NCBI GenBank assembly: GCA_945910005.1
Contig: OX246746.1
Coordinates: forward strand, 14,344,868 to 14,408,867
Reading direction: 5' to 3'
Length of the DNA stretch: 64,000 nt
DNA from: Isoperla grammatica
Taxonomy: Eukaryota > Arthropoda > Insecta > Plecoptera > Perlodidae
The notes under the pieces were generated by a model. The model had not been told where the DNA came from, searched no databases, and saw only the letters and a program-made list of their open reading frames with translations. The position numbers were made by a program, and so were the translations under genes. Below, piece after piece: positions 13,075 through 27,460 of the stretch. Each line of letters begins with the position of its first letter. Within the stretch, counting starts at the first letter, position 1.

Positions 13075-14426
13075 GTGCACTATTAGCTACCTTCGTTGGT
13101 AGCTCGCACTAGGGCTACGCACTTTCTACGCACTATCTACGCAAGGCCTCTCAGTGCTTCCAGGTGGTTAGCTCGCACCACTAGGGCATAGAGTCTACCC
13201 ACAGCAGCGACAATGGTGCGCTCTATTGGTTAGTAATGGTACCAGTCTACGCCGGCCGCTCATGCAGTGCTTCCAGGTGGTTAGCTCGCACCACTAGGGC
13301 ATAGAGTCTACCCTCTACAATGCTGCGCTCTATTGGTTAGTAATGATACCAGCCTACGCCGGCCGCTCAGTGTTTCCAGGTGGTTAGCTCGCACCACTAG
13401 GGCATAGAGTCTACCCACTTCAATGGTGCGCTCTATTGGTTAGTAATGGTACCAGCCTACGCCGGCCGCTCAGTGCTTCCTGGTGGTTAGCTCGCACCAC
13501 TAGGGCATAGAGTCTACCCACTACAATGGTGCGCTCTATTGGTTAGTAATGGTACCAGTCTACGCCGGCCGCTCAGTGCTTCCAGGTGGTTAGCTCGCAC
13601 CACTAGGGCATAGAGTCTACCCTCTACAATGCTGCGCTCTATTGGTTAGTAATGGTACCAGCCTACGCCGGCCGCTCAGTGCTTCCAGGTGGTTAGCTCG
13701 CACCACTAGGGCATAGAGTCTACCCACTACAATGGTGCGCTCTATTGGTTAGTAATGGTACCAGTCTACGCCGGCCGCTGAGTGCTTCCAGGTGGTTAGC
13801 TCGCACCACTAGGGCATAGAGTCTACCCACTACAATGCTGCGCTCTATTGGTTAGTAATGGTACCAGCCTACCCCGGCCGCTCAGTGCTTCCAGGTGGTT
13901 AGCTCGCACCACTAGGGCGTAGAGTCTACCCACAGCAGCGACAATGGTGCGCTCTATTGGTTAGTAATGGTACCAGCCTACGCCGGCCGCTCAGTGCTTC
14001 CAGGTGGTTAGCTCGCACCACTAGGGCATAGAGTCTACCCACTACAATGGTGCGCTCTATTGGTTAGTAATGGTACCAGCCTACGCCGGCCGCTCAGTGC
14101 TTCCAGGTGGTTAGCTCGCACCACTAGGGCATAGAGTCTACCCACTACAATGGTGCGCTCTATTGGTTAGTAATGGTACCAGCCTACGCCGGCCGCTCAG
14201 TGCTTCCAGGTGGTTAGCTCGCACCACTAGGGCATAGAGTCTACCCACTACAATGGTGCGCTCTATTGGTTAGTAATGGTACCAGCCTACGCCGGCCGCT
14301 CAGTGCTTCCAGGTGGTTAGCTCGCACCACTAGGGCATAGAGTCTACCCACTACAATGGTGCGCTCTATTGGTTAGTAATGGTACCAGCCTACGCCGGCC
14401 GCTCAGTGCTTCCAGGTGGTTAGCTA
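13075..14426. repeat. 103-bp minisatellite, about 12 units
   Basis: Near-identical 103-bp units carry GCTTCCAGGTGGTTAGCTCG, GGGCATAGAGTCTACCCACT and CTCTATTGGTTAGTAATGGT. The left end decays into shorter degenerate pieces (13075-13150). The right end stops abruptly at GGTGGTTAGCT. Two units carry an ACAGCAGCGACA insertion. On the minus strand each unit contains TTACTAAC, a good branch-point match, followed by pyrimidine-poor sequence and a TAG. No flanking exon could be shown. Confidence 0.92.
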
Positions 14427-15240
14427 TACGACAAGTATATTGAGTTACTCAGGCCCGCAAAGCGTTTTGGTATCCTGCAGAGCTCGACGAATTCCCGGTC
14501 TCCAGTAGAGCTATACCTCCAATCACGAAGCCAGGAGGAACTAGATTTATTACCTATTTCTCAATGATTCGCCACCTAGATAGTTTCCGTACACCGGTCT
14601 ATGGTATATGAACTTGCTTACTACGCTGCAAGCAGAAAGCACGCAATGAGAGGAATGCTGCTTTCTCATTTGGGTTATTTAATTATTTTGGCTCTCTGTC
14701 TTCCCGTGAGTCTGCAGGGGGGAAGGGGGGATCGTACCTTGGATACGTGCTTCGTTATGTTGTGTTGCTAAGCCTATCGTAGCAAGCAGTTGTATTGGCG
14801 GGTGGACATCGTACATTTGTTTATTGACCCTAGACGGGGGGGGGGGGGGGGGGGGGTTACACTCTGAGATGCGCTAACCAAAGACGAATGAGAGAAATTA
14901 GAATCAAATAATAAATCATAAATCTCTCGATAGCAAATCATATAATAGTAATGCTGTTAACTGTGTTTTTAATTGGACAGCGTCGATTTTCACAGTCACC
15001 TTGTACGACAGGCAGAGCTGCGCAAAAATTCTTCTACCTAAAGCCCAAACGGAGAACACAGTTTCTAGCTAGAAACTAAGAGGTAAACGAGATTGTAGAG
15101 CATATTGTAAATATGTTAGGGGTTTGGGTTACAATGATAACTGTTGAGTGTTCTGTAATTGTGCATTTTGTTAAATGTAAGCCACATAGCCAGTGGGGCT
15201 CCAGGGTTGACGCCCCCCCCCCCCCTCCCAGCCCCCTCCT
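14427..15240. other. gene-free stretch with poly-G tract
   Basis: A 21-base G run lies at 14836-14856. A C-rich run at 15211-15235 is preceded by CCAGTGGGGCTCCAGGGTTG, resembling a hAT-type terminus. No exon is supported. Confidence 0.45.
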
Positions 15241-15242
15241 TA

Positions 15243-15650
15243 CATTACGTAATTTCCGATTGACAGCCCCTGGAACTTCCGTAATTATCTCAAATTCTGT
15301 GGTATGTCACGCAGGTTTGTTTACATTTGCTTAAAATAGATGTCATTGATATTAATTGGAAGGAATAAAATTAAATGAATATACTCAGGTACTCTTACAA
15401 ATCGATACTTTCTTTGAAATTACGTAATGTCCGAATGACAGCCCCTGAAACTTACGTAATTATCTCAAAATGTGTGGTATGTCACGCAAGTATGTTCATA
15501 TATGCTTTATGTAAGTGTATTTGGGATTAATAAAATGGAAACAAATTAAATGAATATACTCATGTTTTCTTACAAATCGCTACTATGTGTGGCATTACGC
15601 AATTAATAATGACAGCCAGTCAAACTTCCGTAGTTATCTCAAAATTATCT
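15243..15650 (+). repeat. diverged ~176-bp tandem repeat, 2.4 units
   Basis: Units begin ATTACGTAATTTCCGATTGA-like and contain GACAGCCCCTG, TATCTCAAA and TGTGGTATGTCACGCA. They start near 15243, 15419 and 15594. The copies are clearly diverged, so the duplication is old. Confidence 0.8.
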
Positions 15651-15654
15651 CTTG

Positions 15655-18600
15655 ATTAAATAGAAGACGTTGGAATGCTTAATCGTCTTGAACACTCTAT
15701 CCTTATTGGCATTATGCTCTTTATTGGCGGGTGTAAAGAAAACCGCAAGAAACTCCATCTTGTTCGAGAAAATTGCGTTTGTATATCCGTGACACTTACT
15801 TCAAAAGCCACGCATAGTCCTGGCTATGCTACTGCCACAGCCCACTTTCGTACACATAAAGTCTATGACTTCTGAAATGTTTATATAGCTATACATGCAT
15901 CTAACATCTCAAATCTGAAGGTGTGTTTTTTTCCTTTTAAACAGGAGTGCATGGACTAAGTGCGGTAGGTTTCCATTGTCGGCATTCGCGTCCGTTCTAT
16001 AGGGGGTAAGAAACTCTTGGTTGTATTACTTTGACGCGTATGCCCATAAAAGTAGTTACATTTGCATGGAATCTACTTGTGAAAAACACACATACGTACA
16101 CAATGAGTAATCTGCATGGCTGCAATGTAAGGAAGGGCGTGATACATATGCAAGGGACACTAACGTTACATGGAACTCTGGGATTTGTCATTTTTTACAA
16201 TCTAAGAGAGATGAAGACAAATCGCCGATTCGGGTTGTTCAAAGCCAGACGATAACACGCCGTTTACACATAGTCGTGAATTGGGGCGTAAATGGATAGA
16301 CTAGTACACCTGTACATACGTGCAAGCCATTTCCGAGTTCCTAGTTTTGAATTTACACGTTGCCGGTTATAAAGTCTTCTATTTCACCTGTCTTCGCAGG
16401 CAATGCGGCGACGTGTTTTGCTGGCCAGATGATCGTTTTCCTTAGCAGTCGAAGTGCAACGCGCTGGCTGGCTAGATTGGTAATACAAGTGTAATGCCGA
16501 CAAACAAAGCGCGATTAGAATTCTCGCCGGCTACCGCGGCCGCCACGGGAAGGAGGTGATGCAGCGACCGACCTACAGCTTCATTTGGTCAAAGCCTAGC
16601 GTCTTCATTTGCAGCGCATTTTGTCATCATCACATTATCATTATCACATCTAGACAACTCAAGACGGATAGGGAAGGTTTATTCACCGTTTTTACACACA
16701 CTTTTAATTCATTTGTCTACAATCGAAGGCGTGTACGTATACGTTTGCTTCCACAATTCTCACTGAATGCATGGGTAATGTTGCTGCAGCGTTACCACTA
16801 GACGCAACATTCAGTTTATGTGTGTGTAACGCTCTTACAGAACTAAGTCAACGTTTTTGGAAATGTTAGCAGCATGGTCCTAACGAAAATCATATTAAGC
16901 TTTGCATTACGGTGCAAGTTCTTTCCTTTATTCTTTTTGAAGCGTCATCTCATTGGCTTCAGTTAATAACATGTGGGGCTGAGGCATTCTCTTATTTGAA
17001 TCAATAAAGGTAAAGTGAAATGTGACCGCTTTTCGAGTTTTGATAGTTTTTAAAGTCAAGGATTGGAAGCATAATTATGCTGTCAGAGGCGTAGCTTAAT
17101 GTCAGCCATGGAAGGGGGTGGGAGAGAGGGGTGTGGGGGAGGAGTGTTCCATCCAGGTTCCCTTAGAATTCAAGACTACTTGGCCAATTTGAGGGAATAT
17201 AAGAACCCGAAATAAGGAATGCATACTCACGCCTAATTTACACTATTTTATTAATTACTAATTAGTTAGTAACATCACGACTAATATCGATATTGGCTCT
17301 CGCGGACTAGAGGTGCCTGAATTATGCTTAGTATTCCTAAAGTGGGGGAGGGGGGGGGGGGGGGGGGAGCGTGTTAACTGCCTACCTCGTTCCTGCAGTA
17401 TCCCCCGGACACCTTACACACTACTACCAAACGTATTCAAAAATTACAATAATTAACTTTTCAACCGTGTGTATACCTACTAAACATTATGAGTTTTAAA
17501 TCATACAGGTAAATTATTTCCCCACATATGAAAAGCCTAATTATAACACGGTAACATCACCAGAGGCATTTGCAAGCATCTACGGTGTGAATCAGCTACG
17601 TTTCTCATCGCTGATGTGAATAAATTACTGTCTAAGTCTAGACAAGGCACCGCTTCATATTCCGTGATTCGATAATCACGTCATCCTTATACCATAATAA
17701 TTATTAAGGTTATCTTTTTCCTTTGGCGAAAACTAAGTGATTTCCAACGTTGATTATAAGGCTTGGAAACGACTGGTCATTGCATAGACTGGCGTTATTT
17801 TCATACCTAAAATTTTCTACGTCAGAATATTTCAGTTTTATAAATTGTAACGTTTTGCCTCTGGTAATATGCAGATTTCGGTTCTACAAGAGTCGAGTTA
17901 AACTCTAATTGTTTGTTAACATGTGGTTTCCTGAAAGCCCTTTGGTCAGTCAGGAGTTGATGCATTCCCACCGAACTCCTGTGGTTTTACACGCGTTAAC
18001 TCCAGGGGGTTCCCAATGATAATTTTACGTGTCAAATTTCATCGTTCCTGTTTTGAATAAATCACTGAAGATTGAAACAAAATTATCAACTTCGTTTTGA
18101 AGATCGTTATAGATTATCCTATATTCGGTGCATGCGTACTGAAAGTTTGATGTGAAGGTAATGGGACCATAACACATTTCTCAGCCTGAATGAGGTAACA
18201 AAATGAATGACTAGTTTTGATGAAAAAAACACGATTATAAAATTAAAATTTATTTGTTTTTAGATATATTATAATTTCCCGAAAAAAAAATTGTAAGTTG
18301 GATGCAAGAACCTAACTTGATGTTCTTTCTATACTTACTTGCCCGAACATCATCTTGACATGGGCCAGATGAGCCGGGCATAGTATTTTTGAGTTCTGGT
18401 TGATGACTTAATCCCGTAATTGCTCATTTTTAAATAATCCATTTTACTATGTAAGTAATCGTTTTTTACTTGTATTGCATTCAAGTTATACAAATTACCT
18501 TTTAACTTTTAAGTGTACAATATTAGTTTTCTGTATTCTTTGTAGTTTCAGCTAGTAATTATTTGTTTTGTTTATAATAGCGTTTAGAGCCTTTAATTAC

Positions 18601-20130
18601 ACTAAATTATTCCAATTATCTGTATTTCATTATTGTACCTGGTTTATTTTTTATTTTAAATTTAGGATCGGTTGATAACTAGACATTTTTTGTAGACGTG
18701 CTTTTTTGCCAACCATCTGATTTACCTTTAGTAACTATTTAAAACTGTTTGCAACCTCACAATATGCTTTGAATTATGTTCGCGTGGCTTATAACTTGTA
18801 AATTGCAATGTTGATAACGTTCACTGTTTTAATTCGTGTGTAACATGCGTAAGAAGGGACCTTAATAAGAGTTTCTAGCTCCAGGGTGACCTTTGATTAA
18901 TTACTTTCATTCAATAATCTTAGCATCAAAAAATACAACACGTTTCTTATAATTTGTGTGTTGCTTCATTTCGCTGTTGTATCATAATTATATGAGAGTA
19001 AATAGGCAATGAAGATCAGAACAATGAAAACAAGGTTCAAGAAGAACACGCACACGCACACGCACACGCACACATTAGAAATGATAAAGGTGAATTGATA
19101 AAACCTTGGCGTCTGGCGTAGGAGGCCACTAAACCACTAAGGCTGTACCTGACTATTTATTCCCTGAGTGATAACTTACCATGTTTAAGACAGTTCTCGT
19201 GGGAAATCTTTATAATGTAGTATCATGTGTAATAATAAATTAGTAATCAGCCATGTATCGTGATTTATAGGCTAACCATGTCGCATTCCTTTGTGTCTTC
19301 GTCCTAGTCTGAAACAGGTGTTGATTTCTTTCACTTGTTGCAGTGTATCTGTATATCCAGTAGGATTTCTCTAGTCCGCTGAGTTTATCATTTGCATCCT
19401 GTCAATCTCACCCGCCGAACGATACTTCACTTGTTCCAACTGTCAAATGACTACTGGGTTCGATTTGTTCGAGTCAGACTTCCTCGCAAACACACGATCG
19501 CTTATCAGATGAATTGTTCAAACGATTACAAAAACTTATCACTGTCCGTAGCTACATGCGAAATTAAATTCGGTTACAAATTTGTTTGGCTTGTTTCTTT
19601 TTTGTAAATTCTGTTACGTGTTTTTACGTTCACTTAGCTGGACCAGTGACCATTCATCAGTCCTTTGTTTTAGGATATAGAGAGTGAGAAGACGACCAGA
19701 TCCATTAATTGTCTCTAACCTACGTTTACCACTTGCGTAACATTTTAAAACAACAGTGAAGACCCCCTTCTTATACCTGATGGTTGATGTCCGTTGCCGG
19801 TTCCTATTTCGATGGTCTAAATATAGGTATGTATTATGTAATGCATTCAAAAACCAAGCATAAATGTGTGAACAATCACAGTTACCAACAATGCAATGTC
19901 ATGATGTAGGCTATATTTTGTATTTATATATTTGTTAATTTTGCACCAGAAAATAGGTCAACTATTTTGATGTGCACTTCTCGTTGTTTCAAATTGACAG
20001 CAATCGGATCTTTGGACTGGAGATGCTAATTACAATAATGCGCTCTACAACAACTCTCTAATCACATTCGACCAGCTGACAATCCCCAGCTCGTGCCACT
20101 CCTATACAAAATACAATAATAATAACTAAT
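15655..20130. other. gene-free stretch
   Basis: Unique-looking AT-rich sequence with a G-rich hAT-like start near 17086 (GAGGCGTAGCTTAATG), an 18-base G run at 17350-17367 and a small CACACG microsatellite at 19049-19072. No exon is supported. Confidence 0.4.
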
Positions 20131-20166
20131 AAGTAAGTAAGGACGGAAGTAAGGAAGGAAGTAAGG

Positions 20167-20202
<36 letters not shown>

Positions 20203-20215
20203 CAGTCAGTCAGTC

Positions 20216-20294
<79 letters not shown>
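20131..20294 (+). repeat. GTAA tetranucleotide microsatellite
   Basis: The GTAA repeat has an internal CAGT-variant patch at 20202-20217 and a degenerate GGAA-containing left end. On the minus strand it is open as repeating LLTY, from the period only. Confidence 0.95.
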
Positions 20295-20299
20295 GTCAC

Positions 20300-20885
20300 C
20301 TTATTCTTCTCCATAATAGATAGAAAATCGTCAAGCAGTATACTACCATGGATTACAAAATTATAAATAATCTTATACAAAAAGTATATAATATTAATTG
20401 CTTTTAAAAAACAGACACATTTTCCAATTAGACAAAACAATCATAAACAAATAAATAATAAAGTTATGGGCTGCATGTTTGGATTAGCGTAGAATTGTTA
20501 CTTGTAGTTAGTTATGTAATGACAGTGCTCTTTACGAAAGACATAACCGTTCTCGTTCCTGATTGGTTCACGTGGCTCGCATTAACAATATTCATAATCT
20601 CACTTTAGAGCTCGGTCTAAAAAAAATATTGCAATCGTAGACTGGCCCAACTGAGCTACTGCGTATGTTATGAGGCACCGGCAATCGTAAACTCGAATCT
20701 ACAATTGCGATTGACAGCTGTAATCCTACGGGCTTCAGATCAGTGAAGTAGCCTGTGTACCGGCATGATGCATGTTCTAACACGTTATCTGGTGAAGGTA
20801 CTAACCGAATATCTGCGCATAACTACGATCACTCGACCAGTCTGGCCTTACATTTCGGGGGTCTCATATCATACGGGTGACCCTC
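20300..20885. other. gene-free stretch, possible MITE remnant
   Basis: 20625-20730 contains ATTGCAATCGTAGACT, GGCAATCGTAAACTCG and ACAATTGCGATTGACAG, words shared in part with the MITE at 1733-1926. The ends are not clear. Confidence 0.35.
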
Positions 20886-20946
20886 AACTCTTTCAATTTC
20901 AATTTCAATTTCAATTTCAATTTCAATTTCAATTTCAATTTCAATT
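20886..20946 (+). repeat. TTTCAA hexamer microsatellite
   Basis: About ten copies of TTTCAA (read as CAATTT). Confidence 0.95.
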
Positions 20947-20949
20947 TAT

Positions 20950-23900
20950 AAGACATTTACAGGTACATATTATTTACAGATATTTTATCATTTAATCAAG
21001 GCAACCACATAAGTAAAGAATCATTGTTCGTGGTTGCCCTGTTACAAGTTTAGTCTATAATATTTAATTGATAAAAAAAATAGACATTTTATACTTAAAA
21101 ACTAATCCTACTTACTACTAGTAGAAGCAACGTTATTTTATTGACAATGTTAGCTTTGACAGCGCTATGGTATATTATGAAAACATTGCTATGGATACCA
21201 ATTTGTGCTGACCTAATTTACCGTCAACAATGTCGATCACTCCCATCTTACCAGATCTATAGCTCTTAACATTTTCATCCCCACATCCAACCACATACAT
21301 TACAACGACAGTCCAACCCATTTCTAAGGTAAAATTTATAACAAACTTCTCCAATCAGTAAAATACCCTAAATCTCATCCACTTATTAAATACAGACTAC
21401 AAACTTACTTTCCACTTGACAAAACCATTCGACACTTTGAAAGAATTCTTTGATAAATAACAAACAAATTCCCGTCTCTCTGACCCACTGTTATTTCTTA
21501 ATGTGTGTATATTTCGTAGCATTATATGTTTATTTTATTTTTTGTTTATAGTATTTATATTTGTGGTTTGTAGGCTTAACAATATTTGTACCGTGTACAA
21601 GTCGCATGTTAAATGAATAAATTTAATGAGCCAAAATCAGAACTTTTCAGGAGGAACAAAATACATTACAATGATGATGGTTCGTTCGTATGCCCAAATA
21701 AAAACATTTTCAACTAAAGTGGCTAATGATATGACTATGAGACCATCGATTGTTTTTAGGTTTAAACATGATGCATACGAGAAAATACAAAACTGTCCGA
21801 AGAGTTTGAGTTTGTATCGCTTTCGTGAGTTAGACGAAGGCTATAATAAAACATGTGCTGTAAACCATTTTAGCACATTTTATTGGCTTTTGTTATGCAT
21901 ATTATTTTTATTTTACTGATAACAAAATTTTGTGCGTGTTCATCTTCACCGATAAAATGTATAATAAAAACAATATTTTGATGATCAATTTAAAAAAGAC
22001 GATACTACAAGATGTTGAAAACTCTAACGACCAATCAGGGTACAAGTTGCATCTATGATGATAGCACCTCCGCTAGATCTACAGAGAGAAGATTATGATA
22101 ACTCATTTCTGTGAGTTGTTAATACATCCAAAAGTATGGTTACATTGCAGACTGAACATTTGCGCCGATCATTTAAAGTAGGGCTACCTGGAATAAAAAA
22201 TAAAAAATCCTTCCAGCACAACCGAACATTTTAATTCACAATCTCGCCAAGGGTTTGTATTTGTATTACTTAAAGCTGCCAGTACTAATAATCTAAATAT
22301 ACAACTAATAGCTACCTACGTACCAACCTTACTAACCGTAATTTTTCCACTCTAATGGAGGAATAGAGGATAATTTTTTCAAGTTGTCAGTCAAATTTTG
22401 AGAATCAAATATCATAGCCTGTTTTGGAAACTATTTTCACACGACATATAACGAATAAAACGTAAATCATAGTACAAATGAACGAAATAGTTTTCTTTCT
22501 TGTTGATGTACAATTTATGTGGGCATTAATGTGGATAAAAAATAAAACAATGCGATTTTACTTCAACAAAATTAATTACTGGGTATTGTACTATGCTTTT
22601 ACATACGAATAGCTTATCCTGGTAGGAGGTATCGTCTGGATCATATACCTTATGTAATCCACATACCTTGTTCTAAGGCCTACACATAAAAGGTTGGCCG
22701 TACTTTTAAATTTGCATGATACTTTATAACGATTTTTTATGATGTACTGTCAACCGTAGTTTGAACTGTTGTAGGCCTTGAGTCCTTGACATATCTATGT
22801 AGGCGGCATGGTAGTCTGGATTGATAACCATACTTCCACCGGTACTGCACAATAGCTGATAATGATGATGATGGATGATATGTATACAATAGAGTAGTTT
22901 AATTAAAAACAAAAGGCGAGAGAGAGAGCGAAGACCGAACTAAAGCCGACCTTTTTTTTGCAATTCAATAACGGTAATTCTTTTACTTATTTACAGCACA
23001 GTGTTAATGGTTAAGAGGTAAATAATTTATTGGTGCATATTTGCAGTTTGGCTATGCGCACACCATGCATCAGCGTGTTTAATTATCAGCTGTGGGCGGG
23101 AGACTTATGGAGATGGGAAACGCGGCGTGGCGTCAACACATTATGGCCAGTGTTTTGCTTTTGCCAACTGGCTAAAACTAAAACGCCTTCAATAAATAAT
23201 TCCTATGAAATTTAAACAAATGGATTTTCGAAATTTGTGTGCCGTATATGGGTGTGTTGTAATTTCTTCGCATACGAAAACATTAATGGCTAGTAGAACT
23301 ATAACTTTTCGCGATATCCTCTGCTCGTTAAAGTATTTGCTCGCTTCGTTCCCTAATTAGGCCTACCATTTTGTTACAAAATACTTAACATTTACTTAAC
23401 TTCGCATTTAATTTGCGAAGATGACACTATGATGGTAATTTATTTGTAAATTTCTATTTTTCGTATTGTTAAATTGTTAAATTGTGTTAATGCTCTAAAG
23501 TATAAGTTCTCTAGAGAGCCCACTGAGCCCACTGTAACAAAATAAGCTTTGTGACGAAATGTGAAGAGATAGCTTCGAGGTAAGAGGGAAAGAGCTCCGA
23601 CATTTAACAGACAAAATTACTTATTTAGGGATATTAAAACACGGTATTTGATGGTGATCTAACATGAGAAGGAAACGGAAGAAAAGTTTTGGAGGGTGGA
23701 TAGACATTGGGTAAATGCACGGGAGAAGAAAAGAAAGATGTACTACAGATAGAGATAATGAGAGAATATATGAAGGGGGTGGGGGGAGCATGTAGAAGTC
23801 AAATCCAATTCGCCCAGAAGACGATCAAGGACACAGAAGGAAGATAAAGCCAAGAAATTGTTTCCAAAACTCTTGCAATCGCTAGTTAGCGCCTCATATC

Positions 23901-25120
23901 CTAAAATATTCATGAATCCCGTTATTAGTACAGCTTGCATACGTTATTATATCTTCTTGGCTTGGCTGTTTTCATACTTTACCTGATGCAATTTGTGAGT
24001 TTTTATTGCCAAATTAGCATATAACTAATGTTTTATTTTAAGAATTCGCAATAGCCCAAGGCATCGACGAGGATAGTAGCCATTTAACTTTGCACGCACC
24101 ATGAAGCCTGCAGCACTGCAAATACATGTTTAGGTTGTATTTACATCGACAAATATCGTGTAAATAAGTAGGCCTACCATTGAAAAGATTGTGTCGAACA
24201 AGCGTCCTAGCGGTAATAAAGCGTGGTTTTTACAACAAATAAAGGAGTTGGTTGGCACGACACATGGCCACAAACAACATTTAAAAACCGATTTTAGGCT
24301 ACCAATTTTAGTAAGATATTTCCCACACAAACCTGGTCTTGTTTGATAATATAACTTACATTCATATAAATACGTAATTGAAAATTAAGTATTAAGTATT
24401 AAGAATAAGAGCACTAATAATAATAATAATGATAATAACATTTGTACATAATATTATACAACATGTAATCCACGAATGATTATAATAAAAGTATACATTG
24501 TAATGCAAAAATGTGTACAGCACATTAAATATGCATTCACAATTCGATTTATTATATTGTATCAGGGTTTGTATAATCATTACCTGGATTCAATCCAGTG
24601 TGGTGACTTAAAATTAATTACCCAGTGTGAAAGTTAGAATTTTGTCCCTCCCCTCCCCCCCCCCCCCCCCCCGCCCATTAGATTACGTACGATGTTAATT
24701 CCCAGATTGATTACCATGATCCCAGTCTTGAATAAAATTTTGCGACAAATGGTACCAAACGAAAATATGTAGGCTATACATACAGAGAATAAGTTTCATA
24801 ATAATATATTGTTTCTGTTGGTTGTAATGCAAAAATGCAATACCATACCAAAATGTCTCTTACAACCCACTATATGGGCAGTATACAATATGCACATGCA
24901 TGGTGATTAATACTGCTTTCGAAAAGTAATATTGGTTTTATTACCCAATCCATGATCTGATCCTTGAGTCACCTTTTGATTGCAACATTTTACGACGGCC
25001 GCTTTTGATAGACAATAAAAGGGTAAGTGTAAGTGAGTTATATTCCGGTTCGATAGGTCACAATCGAATTCAAGAAAATAATACTGCAACGTGGCGCGTT
25101 CGTTCCATGTCAGACAAATA
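20950..25120. other. gene-free stretch
   Basis: AT-rich sequence with a C tract of about 18 bases at 24655-24672. I see no exon, RNA gene or organised repeat. Confidence 0.4.
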
Positions 25121-25123
25121 CTA

Positions 25124-25535
25124 AGGTTCGGAAATAGTTTTAACTTTACCACTAAAACATGCGTATAAACTTACACTCCTCACGCCTAAACCGATAAAAG
25201 GATTTCTCTGTAATTTTACGTACGAGTATAAAAGTGTCAAATTGATGACTTTCATTACGAAAACATAAGATATTATCTTGAAAGAATATATGAAAAATGA
25301 TAAATTATGTAAATTTGCACACATGGAAACTACATTGTGTACAAATTTACATAATTTATAATTTTGTATATATTCTTTCAAGATTAATATCTTGTGTTTT
25401 CGTAATGAAAGGAATCAATTTTACATTTGTATACCAGGAGGTAAAATTAGAGAGAAATCCAAATATCGGCTTAGCGTGAGGAGTGTAAGTTTAGACGCAG
25501 GTTTTAGCGGTAAAGTTACTATTTCCAAACGCTCT
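25124..25535. mobile_element. 412-bp full-length palindromic foldback element
   Basis: The two halves are imperfect inverted repeats over nearly their whole length, meeting near 25325. Matching pairs include GGAAATAGTTTTAACTTTACC with its complement near the right end, TAAACTTACACTCCTCACGC with GCGTGAGGAGTGTAAGTTTA, and TCTTGAAAGAATATAT with its complement. TA flanks both ends (25122-25123 and 25536-25537). It has no coding capacity and is consistent with a non-autonomous DNA transposon. Confidence 0.8.
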
Positions 25536-25539
25536 TAAG

Positions 25540-26285
25540 TAGAATATCATATTTATAATAATAAGTAGTAGAAGTAGTAATTCATTTAGTAAGCTGGCCA
25601 TTTACAAGTGTTTTTAAGTATTTATAAACTTTGTTTTTAAATGAATATATAAAACAAAAGGCACACTAATATTAATTTTTTAGACGTTTTTAAAAACAGT
25701 ATTCAGTTCTTTCGAAACAAAATTGGACCCTGTATTCCACTTTTTCAATGTGGTGTGGGTAGCATTTTTATGATTAAAAATCGGTAATATCGTGCAATTT
25801 TAATATACGCGCTAGTCTTCGTTAAAAAATATTACATTTTAGTATTAAAAATAAAAAATAAAAATGTTAAAGATATTGAATAAAATATTAAAAATATTAA
25901 AAATATTAAAAATAATATCAAAAGATAAATTAAATTAATATTAAATATTATTAAATTTTAGGTTATCTGAGTATTTACTTATAAGTTTTCGTCCAGCACG
26001 CAGTACTTTGTCTAACCGAGTGACTTGATCACCCCTGTTGTGAAAGAACACAGATTTGACGGACAGGAGCGAGTTTTCAATCTGACAGCTTCAAGTTTAG
26101 AATCTGACGCTTTAAATCACCGCGAGTGGTAAGCTAGGTAAGCTAGGTAAGCCAGCCCAGTAAGACCCGGGCAATAATGCCGAGGGCCCGTGTGAAAGTT
26201 GATCAATACAGTCTGAGTCTGGTCTGCCATTCCGGTCAGTCACTCTAAATGGTGCATAAGGAAGCTAATTCACGGATCGTTCCCT
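25540..26285. other. AT-rich stretch with AATATTAAA microsatellite
   Basis: 25840-25960 is a run of AAAATATT/AAATATTAA units. Nothing else is supported. Confidence 0.5.
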
Positions 26286-26287
26286 AG

Positions 26288-26400
26288 GGCAGCGGTCTTC
26301 AAACTGTTGCATCCATGTCCCGGTTCTTATTTTGTTTAACGAGGATTAACCCCCCCCCCCACTCCCCCACCCCCCTTCACAGAAATTGTAGATCAAATTT
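26288..26400. mobile_element. hAT-like terminus with C tract
   Basis: CAGCGGTCTTCAAACTGTTG matches the general hAT terminus form CAGNGGTTCTCAAACT known from the superfamily. A C-rich tract follows at 26350-26375. No transposase is found nearby. Confidence 0.5.
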
Positions 26401-27203
26401 TATTTTTTTCTTATGTTCGTGCAGGTTTGGAAGCGGAGCCTGTTTTATGTTCTCCCGTTCAGTATTGGACAGCGATGAAATTTCGTACGTCTTTAAAATC
26501 CAAAAATCGTCTTCTGTTAACACACAGAAGAAACATTCCTGTTTTTAAAGTTATTATTTGTAATATTTGTATTTTGTTAATATTATTAAAAATTAGAGTT
26601 GTATTATTATTTGTAAGTTTATGAGTTTCACGGTAGACTAATATTTGTAATAAAACCGCGCCACGTTAAAATGTTTTCTCATATCTCGAGAATTTTACAC
26701 CATATCGCAAATGTGATGACACCCTGTGGTTTAGTAAGCACTTCGTATTTCATAATAGATACGTTTAATACTTGTATTAGTGGTATCCGTATTGCTATTT
26801 TCTTTTTAAATCAATAATTAATAATGAAAGAAAACCCTTACAGGTTGTAACATTATTCAACTACATTATATGCATTGTATTGTGTGAAAACTGACAATAC
26901 ACTAAATCAATTTTATAAATATTATTTCACTTCAGTTGTGCGTACAAAAAATGACCTGCTTTATATAATAAAATTATTTCCGCCCGTGTAATTTGTTTTA
27001 TAATTGCATGTTCAACAGCCATCAAAGTCTAATCTTATAAAAAAAGCCAATATTATTCGTTGTAAAAATAAACGAGCAGAACTTTAAAACATTCTTCAAC
27101 GAAATAGATCAAATATTTATAATTATTTTATTGTGTTTAATAGATCAGTAAAAAAACTGTCCTGAAAACATCTCAGCCTTTGTATACAACTCGTTGACAT
27201 GTA

Positions 27204-27460
27204 AGCAAAGAAAACAAATCACCGACTAAAACCTACAGATTTATTGAAATTTCATCTTTCGAAAATAAATAAACCAATGCTTAGGGCAATTTGCATTCAT
27301 CCTGAAATGCCTTTTTGCCGGCACAAAGAAAACAAATCACCGACTTAAACCTACAGATTCATTGAAATCTCATCTTTCGAAAATAAATTAATACACAAAT
27401 AAATAAACTAATGCTTAGGGCAATTTCCCTTCATCCTGAAATGCCTTTTTGCCGGCACAT
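27204..27460 (+). repeat. tandem duplication of ~120-130 bp
   Basis: Two copies begin AAAGAAAACAAATCACCGAC and end TGCCTTTTTGCCGGCACA. The second has an extra AT-rich insertion (AATACACAAATAAATA). Confidence 0.9.
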
